Positions 1-6,491 of a DNA stretch of 11,728 bases are shown here, in pieces; the stretch's first letter is position 1; each line of letters begins with the position of its first letter. The DNA lies in NCBI GenBank assembly GCA_938003885.1, contig CALKWT010000012.1, positions 1-11,728 on the forward strand, written 5' to 3'. Made by a program: the position numbers and the translations under genes. The notes beneath the pieces were generated by a model. It was not told the origin of the DNA. It did not search any database and saw nothing but the letters and a program-made list of their open reading frames with translations. Source of the DNA: an uncultured Balneolaceae bacterium (GTDB lineage: Bacteria; Bacteroidota; Rhodothermia; Balneolales; Balneolaceae).

Positions 1-1
1 T

Positions 2-1039
2 GCGACGGAAGAGTCTTTTGAACGGATGAAAGAGAAAAGAAGTAAACTGACCCGGGAGTGGCAGGAGAACCTGCGCAATATTGGATATGGGCGTGAACTG
101 AATCAGAAGCTGGAGGAGGCGGGTGCTGTGGCTATCTTCCAGTCCTACTGGTCTCAGGGCTTCGGAGCCAACAAGATCTTCGGTGCCAATACCAAGACGG
201 CCCCGGTAGTCGATCTCTCGCTCGAAGATTACGGAATGCTCTACAGAATGGTACAAAATGGGGACATTCCGGAGGTCTATCTGCGAACGGAGTCAGAAGA
301 TCTTGGAAAAGTACCTACATTCAATACCATAGCGACGATTCCCGGCGGAGAGAAAGCGGATGAGTATATTGTGCTTTCTGCACACTACGACTCCTGGGAT
401 GGCGGAACCGGTGCCACCGACAATGCAACCGGATCCATTACCATGCTGGAAGCTGCCCGGATTTTAAAAAAGGTCTATCCGAACCCAAAAAGAACCATTG
501 TTGTGGGCCTCTGGGGAGGTGAAGAGCAGGGGTTGAATGGTTCTGCTGCTTTTGTGGAAGACAATCCTGAAATCGCAGCGAATCTGCAGGCGCTCTTCAA
601 TCAGGACAACGGAACAGGCCGGGTGGTCAATATCAACGGACAAGGTTTTCTGCACTCCTACGAGTTCCTGCAGCGCTGGCTTGCCGCAGTACCTGGTGAG
701 TACAGAAACCATATTCAGACCACATTCCCCGGAACCCCGTCCAGTGGCGGTTCCGACCACGCCTCCTTCATCGCAGCAGGTGCCCCGGCTTTCTTTCTCA
801 GCGCCCTGAACTGGAGTTACTACAACTACACCTGGCACACCAATATTGACACCTACGACAAGATCGTATTTGATGATGTGCGCAACAACGCGATTCTGAC
901 GGCCATCTTAGCCTACATGGCGAGTGAAGATCCAGAGAGCTTCCCTCGCGATCGTGCTGTGCTTCCGCTCAATCCGAGAACGGGTGAACAGATGAACTGG
1001 CCCGGTCCACGTACGCCGAACCGCACCGGAAATAATTAA
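2..1039 (+). CDS. M28 family zinc metallopeptidase, 3' part (5' end outside window)
   Basis: This is the C-terminal part of a co-catalytic zinc aminopeptidase/carboxypeptidase of family M28 (carboxypeptidase Q-like), probably secreted and cleaving peptides. The frame is open from base 2, so the gene starts upstream; the ATG at 26 is unlikely to be the true start. Counting from that Met, the five zinc ligands and catalytic residues expected for M28 are all present: His120 in SAHYDSWDGG, Asp132 in GATDNATG, Glu166-Glu167 in WGGEEQGLNG, Asp194 in NQDNGTG and His271 in WHTNIDTYD. Residues about 30-95 look like the rest of a protease-associated (PA) domain inserted before the catalytic core. Any signal peptide would lie off the window. 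It ends in TAA, directly followed by an intrinsic terminator, so it is the last gene of its transcript. The family call is secure; the substrate is unknown. Confidence 0.93.
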   Translation, partial: ATEESFERMKEKRSKLTREWQENLRNIGYGRELNQKLEEAGAVAIFQSYWSQGFGANKIFGANTKTAPVVDLSLEDYGMLYRMVQNGDIPEVYLRTESEDLGKVPTFNTIATIPGGEKADEYIVLSAHYDSWDGGTGATDNATGSITMLEAARILKKVYPNPKRTIVVGLWGGEEQGLNGSAAFVEDNPEIAANLQALFNQDNGTGRVVNINGQGFLHSYEFLQRWLAAVPGEYRNHIQTTFPGTPSSGGSDHASFIAAGAPAFFLSALNWSYYNYTWHTNIDTYDKIVFDDVRNNAILTAILAYMASEDPESFPRDRAVLPLNPRTGEQMNWPGPRTPNRTGNN

Positions 1040-1055
1040 GTAATTCATGATCAAA

Positions 1056-1088
1056 CCCCGGATCGTCTATGAACATCCGGGGTTTTTT
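1056..1088 (+). terminator. Intrinsic terminator of the M28 peptidase gene
   Basis: An 8-bp perfect stem (CCCCGGAT at 1056-1063, ATCCGGGG at 1075-1082) with an 11-nt loop is followed by six T residues (1083-1088). Three A residues before the stem can extend it against the T run. It begins 17 bases after the M28 stop codon. On the other strand the stem is followed by only three T residues, so it is at best a weak terminator for transcripts arriving from the right. Confidence 0.92.
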
Positions 1089-1539
1089 GTTTCATAGTAC
1101 CAGGAAGGCACCCATCGGCTACCCGACATAGGGCCTGATGGTCACTCTCCGGGGGTGCATACAAATGCTCATCTGCCCCGGATACAGACCCGATTGTTCT
1201 CTCTTTCCGTTGTGTAGCCACCCTTTAAAATCAGATCCCCGATCGGATACCCGGCCAGCTTTATAACTCGCACTACCGCTCTGCCGGCTCAACTCAACCA
1301 CCGTCCGGGACACCCCCTTCCGGTCCCTGATCTGGCCAGGAACTCATGCTGAACGGTCAGACCCTCAGGAGGCTCCGGAACCCTCTCGAAGCCTGGTACT
1401 CCGGTTGCGCCCCGGCCCAGAGCGGTATAGGATACCGGTGCACACAGATTTTACCGAAGAACCGTGCTTTCGAGAAAACAGAAATCGGTTCAAATGACAG
1501 TATCAGAGTACCTCTAGCACCATCGTGCATCCCATTTGG
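1089..1539. other. Intergenic region between convergent genes, no gene recognised
   Basis: About 450 bases separate the M28 terminator from the 3' end of the minus-strand Usp gene. The only open frames are short (64 codons on the minus strand at 1119-1313, 65 codons on the plus strand at 1346-1543). Both have arginine-, serine- and proline-rich translations without recognisable motifs or a convincing ribosome binding site. I find no tRNA-like fold, no T-tract terminator for the Usp gene and no obvious repeat. It may hold decayed sequence, but I cannot assign it. Confidence 0.5.
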
Positions 1540-2364
1540 TTAATAGAGCACATTGGTAATAGAGGGTTCCACCTCCACAGAGTGTGGATAGGCAATCACA
1601 AAACTGGCGTCTGGCTTCTGGTCAGACATCCTCCGGGGAACCAGGTTCGTCCCGTAGGCCCATCCATAGTTTGTAGAGCGTTCATTGGTAGCGATCAGAA
1701 GATCCGAATCCTCCAACTCCTCAATACATCGCTTCATAAGTTTCTCATAGGAACTCTCCTTCCGGAGAGTGACATGGACAGATGGCGCAAGAAAATCGAG
1801 ATACCGGCGGATCTGCTTCTCTTCCTGAGTCGTACAAAATATTTCAAGGGACGCATTCAGATTCTCCGCAAGCCTCAAAAGGGTATCAAACAGCGAAAGA
1901 TAGGCCTTGTTAGCGACCTTTCTGGGCGATACAACCAGGCGGACCTTTGCGAAAGTAGCGATCGGCTGATTCAATTTACAGACAAATACCTGCTGTGTTG
2001 TGGCTTCCAGCATCTGATCAATGATGCTGCCAAACACCCTGACCCGTGTGGAGATCCTGCCATCCCACCCGATCACGATATCGGTAATGGATTGGCTCCG
2101 CGACGCCTCAGCAATCCCCGATGCGACGTTAAGGTTACGCCTGATCAGCGGTTTCGACTGGCTGCCAGCTGCATGGATATGTTCATTTGCCTGCTCCAGT
2201 ACTTTTTCAGCCCGCTCCTGCAACTGTGCACTGGACCGGTAGGAGCTGATTACAGAGATCGGGAAGATCGGATCATCAGAATCCACTTTGATGTTGGATG
2301 CAAATTCAACAAGCCGGACCGTTGTCGCCGGGTTCGCAATCGGTACCAGGACCCGTTGCTGCAT
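1540..2364 (-). CDS. Tandem universal-stress (UspA-like) protein, resembling an antiporter C-terminal domain
   Basis: This 274-residue soluble protein has two Usp-type alpha/beta halves (about 1-135 and 138-274). The first half opens with RVLVPIANP and has the ATP-binding signature of Usp proteins: Gly99-x2-Gly102-x9-Gly112-Ser113 in IGWDGR...FGS. The second half lacks that glycine pattern and has degraded strands ending in FVIAYP. From memory of the family, the overall pattern (VPIANPAT, the IGW motif, FGSIIDQMLE, then a second domain) matches the cytosolic tail of Bacteroidota cation/proton antiporters better than free-standing UspA. No membrane segment precedes it: an in-frame stop lies three codons upstream of the Met (2374-2376), and the DNA beyond encodes a lipoprotein in another frame. 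GGAG sits almost against the ATG, so spacing is poor. It could be an orphan regulator or a remnant of a larger transporter. It starts 55 bases after the lipoprotein gene on the same strand. Confidence 0.75.
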   Translation of the reverse strand: MQQRVLVPIANPATTVRLVEFASNIKVDSDDPIFPISVISSYRSSAQLQERAEKVLEQANEHIHAAGSQSKPLIRRNLNVASGIAEASRSQSITDIVIGWDGRISTRVRVFGSIIDQMLEATTQQVFVCKLNQPIATFAKVRLVVSPRKVANKAYLSLFDTLLRLAENLNASLEIFCTTQEEKQIRRYLDFLAPSVHVTLRKESSYEKLMKRCIEELEDSDLLIATNERSTNYGWAYGTNLVPRRMSDQKPDASFVIAYPHSVEVEPSITNVLY

Positions 2365-2419
2365 TCTCCGCTTTTACGAGAGGCAACTGGTTCAATGATT
2401 GAGCCCCGGCCCGAACTTA

Positions 2420-2881
2420 TTAACCCCCACAACGGATGTCGAGATCGACGGATATCCTATCCTTCTCATCACTGTAGCGGGCAAGATCTGCACTTCCGGT
2501 GGAATGGGCCTCACTGCCGGTGATATTGTGGGGTGGATCGAATGCACCAGGCCTGTAGAGTACGGTCTCGTCCTCTCTGTAAGCGTACACTTCCAGATGG
2601 GCAGCTCTGCTGAAATCGAAAGTTTTCTCCTCACCCTCTCCCCTGATCAGACTGTACTCCACTTCCACAGAATGTGTTGGCCCGGAAGCCCGGACCGAGT
2701 AGGTAGAATCCTGAGCCCGGCAGGAGACCGACGTAATCTCAATTTCCACCCCGTTTACAGAGATGACGGCTGTACCATTTGAACCATCAGCGCGTGAACC
2801 TGCGCTTTCATTGCTGCCATCTCCGCAACCTGTAATTAACAAAAAAGCAACTGCCAAACAGAACTTTACTGTTCCTTTCAT
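2420..2881 (-). CDS. Small predicted lipoprotein, unknown function
   Basis: The product is a 153-residue protein exported and anchored through an N-terminal lipid. I chose the Met at 2881 and not the in-frame start 30 codons upstream, because from 2881 the protein begins with a compact type II signal: Lys2 and Lys6, a hydrophobic stretch, and the lipobox ITGC with Cys19 as lipidation site. A Gly/Ser/Asn/Asp-rich spacer follows (about 20-37). A beta-rich domain then begins with AVISVNGVEIEITSVSC and ends with VDLDIRCGG. The only other cysteines in the mature part, Cys54 and Cys151, bracket this domain and could form a disulfide. That layout loosely recalls the LpqH/19-kDa lipoprotein antigen family, but this is a resemblance only. 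No clear Shine-Dalgarno site precedes the start. Its neighbours are the M1 peptidase upstream and the Usp gene downstream. Confidence 0.72.
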   Translation of the reverse strand: MKGTVKFCLAVAFLLITGCGDGSNESAGSRADGSNGTAVISVNGVEIEITSVSCRAQDSTYSVRASGPTHSVEVEYSLIRGEGEEKTFDFSRAAHLEVYAYREDETVLYRPGAFDPPHNITGSEAHSTGSADLARYSDEKDRISVDLDIRCGG

Positions 2882-3010
2882 CGATCCCGGGCTTAGAAAA
2901 TTAATTGATAAACGTTTGTTGATAGGTTGATCATCTACTTTTATACGTAGAGGCTTACAAAAACGTCTCAACTAATCTTCTAAACCTTCGGGATCACTTT
3001 CTGCAGAAAC

Positions 3011-3077
3011 GCTGCGGAAGCAGATCTCTCAGCGGTTACCGATCCATTGCGGAACACTATTATGATGCTGCGGAAGC
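3011..3077. repeat. Short direct repeats (GCTGCGGAAGC) between M1 peptidase and lipoprotein genes
   Basis: An 11-base sequence, GCTGCGGAAGC, occurs at 3011-3021 and again at 3067-3077. Its core TGCGGAA occurs a third time at 3048-3054. The group lies just downstream of the M1 peptidase stop and about 130-195 bases upstream of the lipoprotein start. It could be an operator-like cluster or chance; no palindromic site or promoter is clear around it. Confidence 0.35.
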
Positions 3078-3096
3078 GGGGTATCCATCTACAATT

Positions 3097-5043
3097 TTAT
3101 TCTCCTGCAACAGGCCAGATATTGTTCTCCCGGTTGACATCCGCCATGCGCTGGCTCGGATCGATCTCAATTTGCAAGATCTCCTCCGGGCTGCGATCCA
3201 GTGTTAATCTGTATTCGGGAAACACCCACGGCCAATCTTCCTCCACATGCCGCTTCAGCTCCGTAAATTCATTCTCCTTCTCACCCCACATGATACGAAG
3301 AGGGATGTAGTGGATCTCGCGGGTGCCGTCAGTATACTCGACCACCAGATCCAGAGGCATGGGCATCAACCCTTTTCTGGCGAGGGTGACCTCGCTGCCT
3401 CCATCCGCCGCAGACAGCTCCGTGATCGCATAATCTATCGTCTTTGTGGTAGTTACCCAATATTCGTAGTACCAGTCCAGTACCATGTTACTCTCTTTTT
3501 CAGCCAGACGAATAAAATCGGAACCGGTCGGATGTTTGAACTTCCATACATCGTAGTAGCTGCGGAGGGTTCGCTGAAGAGCATCCTCACCGATAACGTA
3601 GCTCAGCTGATGAAGGAAAATCGCCCCTTTGGTATAGGAGGCCATACTATAGGCGGTGTTGGTTACGTAGTGGTCAGAGTGGATGTGCATCGGCTCTTCC
3701 AGCCCTGCCGCTACCACTCTGTAATATCCGTTGTAGGAAGAGAGCATCGGATCGTCGGCACCATCCTCAAACAGAAGATCCATGATAAAGGCAGACATGT
3801 AGTTTGTAAACCCTTCGTCGATCCACTGGTAAGCGACTTCGTTGTTGGCAATGACCCCCTGATACCAGGCGTGTACCAGTTCGTGAACCGTCACCCCGAC
3901 CAGGCTGCGAAGAGAGCGGTTTCCGGTGATCAGCGTTCCCATAATATACTCCATTCCGCCATCGGCTCCCTGAATGACGCTGTACTCGCCATAGGGGTAT
4001 TCGCCGTAACGTTCATTCATATACTCAAAAGCCCGGGAGGTGTATTCCGGCAGGAGTTCCCAGTTCTCCAGCAGCTGAGCCTGCCGCTCTTCGTCGGCAT
4101 TTTCAGCTACGGGATCGGTCTGATAGAAGAACCGGAGCAGAGGGCCGCCGGGAACCTGCTTCGTGGTCTGGATGTAGTCCGGATCCGCCGCCCACATAAA
4201 ATCGTGCAGGTTTTCGGAAGTAAAGTGCCAGGTCAGCTTCTCGCCATCAGGACGATTCACAACCGACTCATCCGCGTAGCCAAACCCCACCTCTTCGGGA
4301 TTCTGGAGAATGGCGCCGGCAGCGACCACATACTCCCGGTCGATATGGATGGTCACATCAAAGGAGCCGAAAGGGGCATAGAATTCCCGGCCTATATAGG
4401 GGTTGGGATGCCATCCATTGTCGTCGTAAGCTGCAATTTTGGGATACCACTGCGCCATGGAGAAACGTATTCCTTCGCTGTTGTCCCTTCCTGAACGGCG
4501 GGTCTGCAGAGGAACCTGTGCATCAAACTCCATCTCCAGAAGCGCCCATTCCCCCGGCATGATCGGTGTGGGCAGATGCACTTCCAGAATGGTTCCTTTC
4601 ACCGTGAACTCCGCCCTCTCTCCATTCAGGGTGATCCAGTGGATGTTCTGGTAGCCGATTTCGGTTTCATCGTAGTGATAGATTCTGTCGCCCACTCTTC
4701 TGTCGGGATCCGGTATGGTCCGCGAACGCTTGTCCATCATGCTGTTGGGCTGAAATGCATTGAAAAAAAGGTGATAAAACACCTTGTCCAGTTCATCATC
4801 CGAATGGTTATGATAAGTGAGCTGCTGTTTTCCTGTAAAGGTGTTGTTGGCGGCATCCACATCAATCTCCATCACATACTCCACCTCCTGCTGCCAATAC
4901 CCTTTACGCTGCGCATCCGCATCTTCTACCCCCGGGGCCAGGAGAAGGAGTCCGATCAGCGGAATCAGAAGTATTTTTGAAAAGGCGGATGAATAAAAGA
5001 TGTCAACGGATGGATAAAGCTCTCCAACGATAGCCTGGTTCAT
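3097..5043 (-). CDS. M1 family zinc aminopeptidase-like metallopeptidase, exported
   Basis: This 648-residue gluzincin of peptidase family M1 probably trims N-terminal residues from peptides outside the cytoplasm. A long N-terminal region with a hydrophobic core (about 23-38) ends near ADAQ at 42-45, which reads as a signal peptide with a long n-region. The start is supported by AAGGA seven bases before the ATG. The M1 N-terminal beta domain spans roughly 50-290. The catalytic domain has the GAMEN-equivalent GGMEY (362-366), the zinc site HELVH (387-391) followed after exactly 18 residues by Glu410 in WIDEG, and the expected catalytic Tyr470 in SYTKGAIFLHQL. The C-terminal part (about 545-648) is a short beta domain. 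Length and missing helical C-terminal domain fit the shorter bacterial M1 group. It follows recR by 38 bases, so it probably shares that transcript, although the functions are unrelated. No terminator is evident after its stop. Confidence 0.93.
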   Translation of the reverse strand: MNQAIVGELYPSVDIFYSSAFSKILLIPLIGLLLLAPGVEDADAQRKGYWQQEVEYVMEIDVDAANNTFTGKQQLTYHNHSDDELDKVFYHLFFNAFQPNSMMDKRSRTIPDPDRRVGDRIYHYDETEIGYQNIHWITLNGERAEFTVKGTILEVHLPTPIMPGEWALLEMEFDAQVPLQTRRSGRDNSEGIRFSMAQWYPKIAAYDDNGWHPNPYIGREFYAPFGSFDVTIHIDREYVVAAGAILQNPEEVGFGYADESVVNRPDGEKLTWHFTSENLHDFMWAADPDYIQTTKQVPGGPLLRFFYQTDPVAENADEERQAQLLENWELLPEYTSRAFEYMNERYGEYPYGEYSVIQGADGGMEYIMGTLITGNRSLRSLVGVTVHELVHAWYQGVIANNEVAYQWIDEGFTNYMSAFIMDLLFEDGADDPMLSSYNGYYRVVAAGLEEPMHIHSDHYVTNTAYSMASYTKGAIFLHQLSYVIGEDALQRTLRSYYDVWKFKHPTGSDFIRLAEKESNMVLDWYYEYWVTTTKTIDYAITELSAADGGSEVTLARKGLMPMPLDLVVEYTDGTREIHYIPLRIMWGEKENEFTELKRHVEEDWPWVFPEYRLTLDRSPEEILQIEIDPSQRMADVNRENNIWPVAGE

Positions 5044-5081
5044 GAAGCTGTCCTTAAATTTAAGTTTGGTTTTAGAGTCGT

Positions 5082-5687
5082 TTAAAAGGTTGTACGGCTC
5101 GCAAATGCTCTGCTCAGTGTCGCCTCGTCGATATATTCGAGTTCTGTACCCATGGGAATGCCGTACGCGATGCGGGTAACATTAACGTCGTAATGCTCAA
5201 GCAGTTTATTAATATAGTAAGAAGTTGCCTCACCTTCCGAATCGGGATTAAGAGCCAGAATCACCTCATGAACAGGCTCGTTCTCGTCTGCCAGCCGCTC
5301 CAGCAGCTCTTTGACCCGTATATCGTCCGGGCCGATGTTATCCAGCGGGGAGATGGTCCCTCCCAGCACATGATACCGCCCCCGGAACTCATTCGTCTTC
5401 TCAATCAGATCTACATCCTGGAACTCCTCAACCACACAGATCACCCCGTTCTTGCGCTTTTCACTGCTGCATATCGAGCATGGGTCGTGATCTGTGATGG
5501 TTCCGCAAACCGAACAGCGGTGTACAGACGTTTTCAATTTGGTCAGGGCATCCGCCAGTTTGAAAACCCGTTCATCGGACTGCTTTAAAAGATAGATAGC
5601 AATTCTGCGCGCCGACTTACGTCCGGTACCCGGCAGCCTTGCCAACTCTTCAACAGCTCTCTCAAGAGCTTCAGAGGTTATATACAT
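5082..5687 (-). CDS. recR: Recombination mediator RecR
   Basis: RecR works with RecO (and RecF) to load RecA onto SSB-coated gaps during recombinational repair. The 201-residue protein from the ATG at 5687 has the normal family length and order: an N-terminal helix-hairpin-helix (LARLPGTGRKSARRIA, about 16-30), a four-cysteine zinc finger (Cys58, Cys61, Cys70, Cys73), a Toprim domain (about 82-175) with Glu87-Glu88 and LNPDSEGEAT, and the C-terminal IAYGIPMGTELEYIDE segment. The frame stays open upstream to a GTG at 5993, which would add 102 residues. That extension is encoded by out-of-phase degenerate repeats and has no counterpart in RecR, so I reject it. The gene follows ybaB after 333 bases, an unusually long gap for this operon, and precedes the M1 peptidase by 38 bases. 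No strong ribosome binding site is seen before 5687. Confidence 0.95.
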   Translation of the reverse strand: MYITSEALERAVEELARLPGTGRKSARRIAIYLLKQSDERVFKLADALTKLKTSVHRCSVCGTITDHDPCSICSSEKRKNGVICVVEEFQDVDLIEKTNEFRGRYHVLGGTISPLDNIGPDDIRVKELLERLADENEPVHEVILALNPDSEGEATSYYINKLLEHYDVNVTRIAYGIPMGTELEYIDEATLSRAFASRTTF

Positions 5688-5733
5688 CTGCAAATAGTTT
5701 AGCGATCCTGTGTAAAATGTTCTCTTTAATTGT

Positions 5734-5751
5734 GCCGGCCGGGAAGCCGGC
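5734..5751. repeat. Perfect 6-bp hairpin upstream of recR
   Basis: GCCGGC at 5734-5739 and GCCGGC at 5746-5751 are separated by the 6-base loop CGGGAA. It lies 47 bases before the recR start and could be an end-member of the adjacent palindromic array. No T-tract follows on either strand, so it does not look like an intrinsic terminator. Confidence 0.5.
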
Positions 5752-5799
5752 TGAATCCCTTCCCGTAACACGCAGCCAGCCAGGGATCGATCAAATTTG

Positions 5800-6041
5800 G
5801 GCGGGCCCTGTCCTGTTTGTGCCCGGCTTATGGCCCCATCTTTTTTGGGCCGGCCTGTTCTGCAACCGGCTTGCAGCCCGATTTTATTCAGGGCCTTACC
5901 GCCTGGTACTTTGCTTACAGGCCGGGCCCGGCTCATCACCGGAGCTTTACTCAGGCCAGCCTCAGCCACGGCCCGATTGCAACCCGATCTCACTCAGGAT
6001 TTTACCGGGACAGGCCCGGCTTATAGCCCGAATTTGCTCAA
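5800..6041 (-). repeat. Degenerate ~44-bp tandem repeats derived from the ybaB 3' end, each with a small palindrome
   Basis: Read on the minus strand, the last codons and stop of ybaB start a unit of the type TTGAGCAAATTCGGGCTATA followed by AGCCGGGCC. Related units begin at 6041 (the ybaB tail itself), 5997, 5954, 5891 and 5848, with a very worn one near 5800. The steps are 44, 43, 63, 43 and 48 bases. Each begins with CTGAGT, CTGAAT or a variant, then an A-rich stretch, then a GGCT-NNN-AGCC type hairpin: GGCTTATAGCC at 6018-6028, GGCTTGCAGCC at 5868-5878 and GGCTTATGGCC at 5825-5835 (plus-strand reading). The loop sequence differs while the arms pair. The period is not a multiple of three, so the units fall in different frames and do not encode a repeat protein. 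The array fills most of the ybaB-recR gap. Confidence 0.75.
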
Positions 6042-6368
6042 GTCCATTCCAGGCAATCCGCCCCCGGGCAGAATATCCTTGTAGACTTCCTGAATTTTTT
6101 TCTTTCCGGCCTCTTCGGCTTTCTCAAGGGCCCGGTTCACTCCGGCCACGACCAGATCCTCCACAATTTCCTTATCGTCCGGATCTACAATATCCTTGTC
6201 GAGTTCGATAGAAAGAATCTGTCTTTTACCGTTGGCTCTTACTTTTACCATTCCGCCACCCGCATCGGCCTCTACAATAACCTCCGCAAGCCGCTCCTGG
6301 GCTTCTTCCATTTTGGCCTGCATATCCGAGATCTTCCCGAACATATCTGCCATATTAAATTGGCTCAT
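6021..6368 (-). CDS. ybaB: YbaB/EbfC family nucleoid-associated protein
   Basis: This small 115-residue DNA-binding protein of the YbaB/EbfC family forms a dimer and associates with the nucleoid. Its gene nearly always sits between dnaX and recR. The N-terminal helix (about 5-32, with MFGKISDMQAKMEEAQERLA) is followed by the typical strands (IVEADAGGGMVKVRANGK, about 31-48, and LSIELDKDIVDPDD) and a second helix (about 67-97, EIVEDLVVAGVNRALEKAEE). A short Gly/Pro-rich tail (PGGGLPGMDLSKFGL) ends it. The start at 6368 is supported by AGGT eight bases upstream. Length and pattern are normal for the family. The last codons and stop lie within the first unit of the repeat array that extends toward recR, and the TAA stop sits in the loop side of a GGCT/AGCC palindrome. 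Confidence 0.95.
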   Translation of the reverse strand: MSQFNMADMFGKISDMQAKMEEAQERLAEVIVEADAGGGMVKVRANGKRQILSIELDKDIVDPDDKEIVEDLVVAGVNRALEKAEEAGKKKIQEVYKDILPGGGLPGMDLSKFGL

Positions 6369-6380
6369 ACAGATTTACCT

Positions 6381-6405
6381 GATTTGATTTGATTTGTTTT
6401 GTTTA
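6381..6405 (-). repeat. Pentanucleotide repeat in the ybaB leader
   Basis: On the minus strand five 5-base units run TAAAC, AAAAC, AAATC, AAATC, AAATC directly before the AGGT ribosome binding site of ybaB. The stretch is A-rich and unstructured, which could help ribosome access, and the short period makes it prone to length change. Function is inference. Confidence 0.6.
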
Positions 6406-6422
6406 TAATCAATGGTTCTGAC

Positions 6423-6491
6423 GATGTCTGGTGAACCTGTTACATAATCGGCCGGTGAGAGATCCCGCCGGGCTTCACCCACCAGAACATC
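6423..6491 (-). repeat. Long imperfect inverted repeat between dnaX stop and ybaB
   Basis: GATGTCTGGTG at 6423-6433 pairs with CACCAGAACATC at 6480-6491 (11 pairs, one bulged A). The overlapping GGTGAA at 6430-6435 can instead pair with TTCACC at 6474-6479, so two mutually exclusive folds are possible. The structure starts one base after the dnaX stop codon and ends 54 bases before ybaB. No T-tract follows, so it is not a standard terminator. It may act in RNA stability or processing between the two genes. Confidence 0.55.

Noticed and set aside
1484..1500. T-loop-like GGTTCAAAT suggesting a tRNA
   Set aside because: The bases on either side do not pair into a T stem and no acceptor or anticodon arm can be drawn.
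1525..2523. 332-codon open frame on the plus strand
   Set aside because: It is antisense to the Usp gene and the end of the lipoprotein gene. Its translation is Arg/Pro/Cys-rich without motifs, while the minus-strand product has a Usp glycine signature.
2926..3208. Plus-strand frame open across the lipoprotein/M1 gap with protein-like text (AEHYYDAAEAGYP)
   Set aside because: It has no start codon in a sensible place, overlaps the M1 peptidase 3' end in antisense, and matches no family I recognise. It could be a remnant, but support is too weak.
3247..4494. 415-codon open frame on the plus strand
   Set aside because: It lies wholly antisense to the M1 peptidase, whose HELVH, downstream Glu and GGMEY motifs are unmistakable. 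Its own translation has no recognisable domain.
5639..6211. 190-codon plus-strand frame, Pro/Gly/Leu-rich, over the ybaB-recR gap
   Set aside because: It crosses ybaB and recR in antisense and consists mostly of translated GC-rich repeats. The repeat period is not a multiple of three, and there is no ribosome binding site or motif.
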